This document shows positions 7,095-10,040 of a DNA stretch of 10,040 nucleotides, in pieces. Below the pieces are notes generated by a model. It did no database searches. It was given only the letters and a program-made list of their open reading frames with translations, and was not told the DNA's origin. How positions within the stretch are numbered: the first letter of the stretch is position 1; each line of letters opens with the position of its first letter. Source of the stretch: Oxalobacteraceae bacterium UBA7693 (GTDB taxonomy: Bacteria; Pseudomonadota; Gammaproteobacteria; Burkholderiales; Burkholderiaceae_D). Both the position numbers and the translations under genes were made by a program. The stretch covers positions 1-10,040 of the forward strand of contig DLGN01000115.1 in assembly GCA_002482715.1 (NCBI GenBank), given 5' to 3'.

Positions 7095-7111
7095 GCTAAG
7101 TGCTGTTTAGC
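7095..7111 (+). terminator. Weak stem-loop after the GGDEF-EAL gene
   Basis: GCTAA (7095-7099) pairs with TTAGC (7107-7111) around a seven-base loop, starting four bases after the stop codon. The stem is short and A/T-rich, and only a broken T run (TTGTTG) follows. At best this is a poor intrinsic terminator. Confidence 0.2.
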
Positions 7112-7128
7112 TTGTTGCCTGCAGCGAG

Positions 7129-7150
7129 TTTGCATGAAGCAAAGTATAAT
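7129..7150 (+). promoter_or_regulatory. Perfect -10 box with adjoining inverted repeat, upstream of the thioredoxin-like gene
   Basis: TATAAT at 7145-7150 is a perfect -10 hexamer, 41 bases before the ATG at 7192. No convincing -35 lies 16-18 bases upstream. Instead TTTGC-ATGAA-GCAAA (7129-7143) forms a five-base inverted repeat ending one base before the hexamer, inside what would be the spacer. This could be an operator, or the place where an activator compensates for the missing -35. Confidence 0.5.
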
Positions 7151-7191
7151 TTCGCCTTATTCGATTGACGTACTTCAATTACTGGTAAATC

Positions 7192-7728
7192 ATGAACGCA
7201 ACGCAAGTCACGCAAAAAGAACAAACAGGCACATTTAAAATGGGCATAGTCGTTGCTGTGTTGTTATTGGTGATTTCACTATTTGCGTATCAATCATTTA
7301 GCAACAAGCAGGCAGCACCCAAGCTCGACTTCACAAATATCCAAGGTACTAAAATTAGCCAGCAAGCTTTGCAAGGCAAAGTATACATGGTGAATTTTTG
7401 GGCGACCTCTTGTGCCACCTGCATAAAAGAGATGCCACAAATGATTGCTAGCTATGAAAAATTTCGAGCACAAGGTCTAGAATTTTTTGCGGTGGCGATG
7501 AGTTATGATCCGCCTAATTATGTTTTAAATTTTGCTGAAACCAGACAATTGCCATTTCATGTCGTTCTCGATCATCAAGACAAGATTGCGAAGGCTTACG
7601 GTGATGTGAAATTAACGCCAACGACTTTCGTGATTGATAAGCAAGGGAATATCATCAAACGTTATGTTGGCGAACCTTCGTTTGATGAATTAAATCAATT
7701 ACTTGCCAAAGAATTGGCGAAATCTTAA
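7192..7728 (+). CDS. Membrane-anchored TlpA/ResA-like thioredoxin-fold protein
   Basis: A 178-residue thiol-disulfide protein. One hydrophobic segment (about residues 17-34) follows a polar cytoplasmic start, so the thioredoxin domain should be anchored in the inner membrane and face the periplasm. The active site is WATSCATC, with C74 and C77 in a C-A-T-C motif followed by IKEMP. The cis-proline motif is LTPTTFVID (P143), and there is a C-terminal helix near DELNQLLAKELAKS. The CATC dipeptide differs from the CGPC of thioredoxin and the CEPC of ResA. Members of this family reduce periplasmic disulfides, for example during cytochrome c assembly, but no cytochrome maturation genes lie nearby, so the partner is unknown. 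Length is normal for the family. The ribosome site is weak. The 208 bases to dusB and a separate promoter suggest a single-gene unit. Confidence 0.88.
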   Translation: MNATQVTQKEQTGTFKMGIVVAVLLLVISLFAYQSFSNKQAAPKLDFTNIQGTKISQQALQGKVYMVNFWATSCATCIKEMPQMIASYEKFRAQGLEFFAVAMSYDPPNYVLNFAETRQLPFHVVLDHQDKIAKAYGDVKLTPTTFVIDKQGNIIKRYVGEPSFDELNQLLAKELAKS

Positions 7729-7757
7729 ATTGTATTCACTGTTGATGTTCCAGTTCA

Positions 7758-7774
7758 CCACACGCAATGTGTGG
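7758..7774. repeat. Hairpin CCACAC-GCAAT-GTGTGG
   Basis: A perfect six-base inverted repeat with a five-base loop, 29 bases after the thioredoxin-like gene. No T run follows on either strand, so it is not a standard intrinsic terminator. It may protect the 3' end of the transcript or be a chance dyad. Confidence 0.4.
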
Positions 7775-7885
7775 CAGCAATTGAGCAACAAAACACAAAA
7801 AAGTCTATTGAAAATCTGCTCTAAATTAAAAAATATTGTTCGTGAAAGCGACGGGTTTTGCTAATTATTTAGGCAGTTTTTCAGG

Positions 7886-7891
7886 TAGAAT
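7886..7891 (+). promoter_or_regulatory. Candidate -10 box for dusB
   Basis: TAGAAT matches five of six -10 bases and lies 45 bases before the GTG of dusB, in a gap whose A/T-rich character suits a promoter. A -35 element at proper spacing is not evident (AATTAT at 7863-7868), so the call rests on the -10 alone. Confidence 0.33.
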
Positions 7892-7936
7892 AGCGCTTCC
7901 TCGAAATTCCTCCCACACTCCCAAGGTTTTAACATC

Positions 7937-8983
7937 GTGCAAATTGGCTCCTATCAGCTGAAGAATAATATTTTTGTCGCGCCCATGGCAGGTGTGACGG
8001 ATAGACCATTTCGCCAATTGTGCAAAGACTTGGGCGCAGGTTATGCGGTGTCAGAGATGGCCGCATCGAATCCTAAACTTTGGGAAACCGAAAAGTCCAC
8101 GCGTCGCACCAATCACGAAGGTGAAATGGAACCGAAAGCGGTGCAGATTGCTGGAGCTGATCCTAAGATGTTGGCTGAATGTGCCAAATACAATGTCGAT
8201 AAAGGTGCGCAAATCATCGACATTAATATGGGTTGCCCGGTAAAAAAAGTCTGTAATGCTTGGTGCGGTTCAGCTTTGCTGCAAGATGAAAAATTGGTTG
8301 GCGAGATTCTGGATGCAGTGGTGTCTGCCGTCGATGTGCCTGTCACTTTGAAATTTCGCACAGGCTGGGATAGAGCGAATAAGAATGCATTACAGATAGC
8401 GCGTATTGCGGAGTCCGCTGGCATCGCGATGTTAACCTTGCATGGCCGCACGCGTGCTGATGGCTACAAAGGCGCAGCTGAATACGACACGATTGCAGCA
8501 GTCAAAGCCTTGGTCAAAATTCCTGTGGTTGCCAACGGTGACATTACAACGCCAGAGAAAGCTAAGTACGTGTTGGAAGTGACAGGTGCGGATGCGATCA
8601 TGGTTGGACGTGCTGCACAAGGTCGTCCATGGATTTTTCGTGAAATCGAGCATTATTTGAAAACAGGTACTTACTTGCCAGCGCCATTGGTGTCGGAAGT
8701 TAGCGCGCTGTTGGATCGTCATTTGCGCGAACATTATGCGTTTTATGGCGAGTTCATGGGCGTACGTACGGCGCGCAAACACATCGGTTGGTATGTCGAA
8801 GATTTGGTGGATGGTGAAGCTTTTCGTCAGCAAATGAATAAGTTAGAAAGTTGCGAGGAACAATTGGCGGCGGTCAAAATGTTTTTTGATAGTCGACCGA
8901 CAGAACGGTTACAATACCGCCCCTCCGAGATAGATACGAGTGCTGAATTAACTCAGGAATTATCCCAAGCCTTAGCTGCTTGA
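7937..8983 (+). CDS. dusB: tRNA-dihydrouridine synthase B
   Basis: A 348-residue flavoenzyme that reduces specific uridines in the tRNA D-loop to dihydrouridine, using FMN and NADPH. The FMN-binding TIM barrel shows APMAGVTDRPFR near the N-terminus, DINMGCP with the catalytic Cys at position 100 (the same number as in E. coli DusB), LTLHGRTR, VVANGDI and GRAAQGRPWIF. The C-terminal helical tRNA-binding domain contains RTARKHIGWYVED. The loop after the catalytic Cys reads CPVKKVCNAWCGSALL, with two further Cys (106 and 110); position 110 is usually Ala in this family as I recall it. The GTG start is preferred because the protein aligns from QIGSYQL onward with known DusB proteins, and AAGG (7923-7926) lies ten bases before it. 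The protein is somewhat longer than E. coli DusB (about 321). dusB followed by fis is a conserved pair in proteobacteria. Confidence 0.97.
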   Translation: MQIGSYQLKNNIFVAPMAGVTDRPFRQLCKDLGAGYAVSEMAASNPKLWETEKSTRRTNHEGEMEPKAVQIAGADPKMLAECAKYNVDKGAQIIDINMGCPVKKVCNAWCGSALLQDEKLVGEILDAVVSAVDVPVTLKFRTGWDRANKNALQIARIAESAGIAMLTLHGRTRADGYKGAAEYDTIAAVKALVKIPVVANGDITTPEKAKYVLEVTGADAIMVGRAAQGRPWIFREIEHYLKTGTYLPAPLVSEVSALLDRHLREHYAFYGEFMGVRTARKHIGWYVEDLVDGEAFRQQMNKLESCEEQLAAVKMFFDSRPTERLQYRPSEIDTSAELTQELSQALAA

Positions 8984-9055
8984 GTTATTTTCCTAATGGT
9001 ATTTAGTGTGATTTATCCGCACTATTTTGGTGGAAGTTTTATTTAGTTTAACCCT

Positions 9056-9088
9056 TGAATTCCCTTTGGTTTTTTAAAGAGGAATTCA
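9056..9088 (+). promoter_or_regulatory. Hairpin in the fis leader
   Basis: TGAATTCCCTTT (9056-9067) pairs with the complementary arm at 9076-9088. This gives twelve base pairs with one bulged A (9080) and an eight-base loop, GGTTTTTT. Each arm holds a GAATTC. It ends 21 bases before the fis ATG. The right arm includes AAAGAGG, a Shine-Dalgarno-like run too far from the start to be the main site. No T run follows, so it is unlikely to be an intrinsic terminator of dusB. A role in fis translation, transcript processing or stability is possible. Confidence 0.5.
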
Positions 9089-9109
9089 TTAATAAGAAGA
9101 AAATTCAGT

Positions 9110-9343
9110 ATGAGCAAAGAAAGCATTCAAGAAGCCGTCCACAAAAATCTGGAAAAATATTTCCGCGATTTAGGTGAACAACCCGCTTCAAATATTTACG
9201 ATATGGTGGTGTTAGCGGTTGAAAAACCGATGTTAGAAATGGTCATGACACGCACCGATAGCAATCAATCTCAGGCTGCAGATATGCTCGGTATTAATCG
9301 CAATACCTTGCGCAAAAAACTGCAGCAACACGGTCTTCTTTAA
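9110..9343 (+). CDS. fis: DNA-binding protein Fis
   Basis: A 77-residue nucleoid-associated protein that binds and bends DNA as a dimer and adjusts transcription of many genes, including rRNA promoters, in growing cells. The C-terminal helix-turn-helix is clear: NQSQAADMLGINRNTLRKKL at about 52-71, ending QQHGLL. The middle helices (YDMVVLAVEKPMLEMVM, about 30-46) form the dimer core. E. coli Fis has 98 residues; the shorter N-terminus here lacks most of the beta-hairpin arm used to contact recombinases and is typical of betaproteobacterial Fis. AAGAAGA at 9094-9100, nine bases before the ATG, is the likely ribosome site. The gene is 126 bases after dusB and 22 before purH, the conserved order in Burkholderiales. 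In E. coli fis is transcribed together with dusB; the hairpin upstream may modify that here. Confidence 0.96.
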   Translation: MSKESIQEAVHKNLEKYFRDLGEQPASNIYDMVVLAVEKPMLEMVMTRTDSNQSQAADMLGINRNTLRKKLQQHGLL

Positions 9344-9365
9344 TTTTTAATTATCTCTCTTTATT

Positions 9366-10040
9366 ATGATCAAACAAGCTCTCCTGTCCGTCTCGGACAA
9401 AACTGGTGTTCTCGAATTTGCACGCGAACTCAATGCTATGGGTGTCAAACTTTTGTCCACAGGTGGCACTGCTAAGCTTTTGGCAGACAATGGTTTGCCA
9501 GTCACCGAAGTAGCCGATTACACAGGTTTCCCAGAGATGCTAGATGGTCGTGTGAAGACTTTGCATCCGAAAGTGCACGGCGGGATTTTGGCGCGCCGTG
9601 ATTTTCCTGAACATCAGGCTGCTTTAGAAAAACACGGTATTCCAACGATTGATATGGTTGTCGTCAACCTCTACCCATTCCAAGCAACAGTCGCGAAGGC
9701 AGAATGCTCCTTGGAAGACGCAATTGAAAATATCGATATCGGTGGCCCAACCATGTTGCGTTCATCGGCTAAAAATCATAAAGACGTGGTCGTGATTTGT
9801 GATCCTATTGATTACGCAACCGTCTTAGCGGAAATGAAAGCGGGCAATAATGTCGTGTCGTATGACACAAAATTCATGCTGGCGAAAAAAGTATTTGCGC
9901 ATACAGCACAATACGACGGCGCGATCACGAATTATTTGACGAGTTTGGGCGAAGACAAAGCACACACAACACGCAGTGCTTATCCACAAACTTTGAATAT
10001 GCATTTCGAAAAAGTACAAGAAATGCGTTACGGTGAAAAC
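9366..10040 (+). CDS. purH: Bifunctional purine biosynthesis protein PurH, N-terminal part (3' end missing)
   Basis: The first 225 codons of phosphoribosylaminoimidazolecarboxamide formyltransferase/IMP cyclohydrolase, which carries out the last two steps of IMP synthesis. The frame is open from the ATG to the right edge with no stop. The visible part covers the IMP cyclohydrolase (MGS-like) domain and the linker. Signature segments are ALLSVSDKTGV (5-15), STGGTAKLL, GFPEMLDGRVKTLHPKVHGG (54-73), NLYPF, DIGGPTMLRSSAKNH and, at the edge, QEMRYGEN, which normally leads into the formyltransferase domain. The complete protein should be about 520-530 residues. The ATG at 9366 fits the family start, yet the 22 bases from the fis stop are pyrimidine-rich and contain no Shine-Dalgarno sequence. 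Translation may therefore depend on coupling to fis or on an unstructured, S1-dependent leader. Confidence 0.96.
   Translation, partial: MIKQALLSVSDKTGVLEFARELNAMGVKLLSTGGTAKLLADNGLPVTEVADYTGFPEMLDGRVKTLHPKVHGGILARRDFPEHQAALEKHGIPTIDMVVVNLYPFQATVAKAECSLEDAIENIDIGGPTMLRSSAKNHKDVVVICDPIDYATVLAEMKAGNNVVSYDTKFMLAKKVFAHTAQYDGAITNYLTSLGEDKAHTTRSAYPQTLNMHFEKVQEMRYGEN

Noticed and set aside
7758..7774. Intrinsic terminator of the thioredoxin-like gene
   Set aside because: The stem is only six pairs and is followed by CAGCAATTG, with no T run on either strand.
9056..9088. Intrinsic terminator between dusB and fis
   Set aside because: The T run is in the loop, not after the stem, and the sequence after the stem is TTAATAAGAAG. 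Read-through to fis is more likely.

Overview
The window looks like chromosomal DNA of a betaproteobacterium, most likely Burkholderiales. The gene order dusB-fis-purH, a 77-residue Fis and the protein sequences fit that group. The modest G+C and A/T-rich gaps would suit a low-GC member such as an Oxalobacteraceae/Undibacterium-like organism, but the genus is a guess.

Left part (1-2306, + strand): three closely spaced genes. The first is the 3' part of a FabF-like ketosynthase whose sequence resembles ketosynthases of aryl polyene (APE) pigment clusters. It is followed by a small exported protein of a family often mislabelled 'excinuclease', then by an Sfp-type 4'-phosphopantetheinyl transferase. 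I read this as the downstream edge of an APE-type biosynthetic cluster whose other genes lie left of the window. The transferase would activate the cluster's acyl carrier proteins and the ketosynthase would extend the polyene chain.

Middle (2307-4541): a secreted NodB-type polysaccharide deacetylase on the - strand converges on the transferase gene. A 403-base gene-free gap then separates it from a divergent + strand aldo/keto reductase of the YdhF type. The gap holds plausible promoters for both flanking genes and several short inverted repeats.

Right part (4542-10040, all + strand): a six-TM PAS-GGDEF-EAL protein with both catalytic sites intact by motif; a membrane-anchored TlpA/ResA-like thioredoxin; and the housekeeping run dusB (tRNA dihydrouridine synthase), fis (nucleoid protein) and purH. 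The purH gene is cut by the right edge.

No IS element, CRISPR array, tRNA or rRNA was seen. The most notable points are the APE cluster edge with its unassigned periplasmic protein, a 12-bp hairpin just upstream of fis, a shifted metal-binding motif in the deacetylase, and a TTG start abutting a stop codon in the cyclic-di-GMP gene. I found no clearly new multi-gene system.
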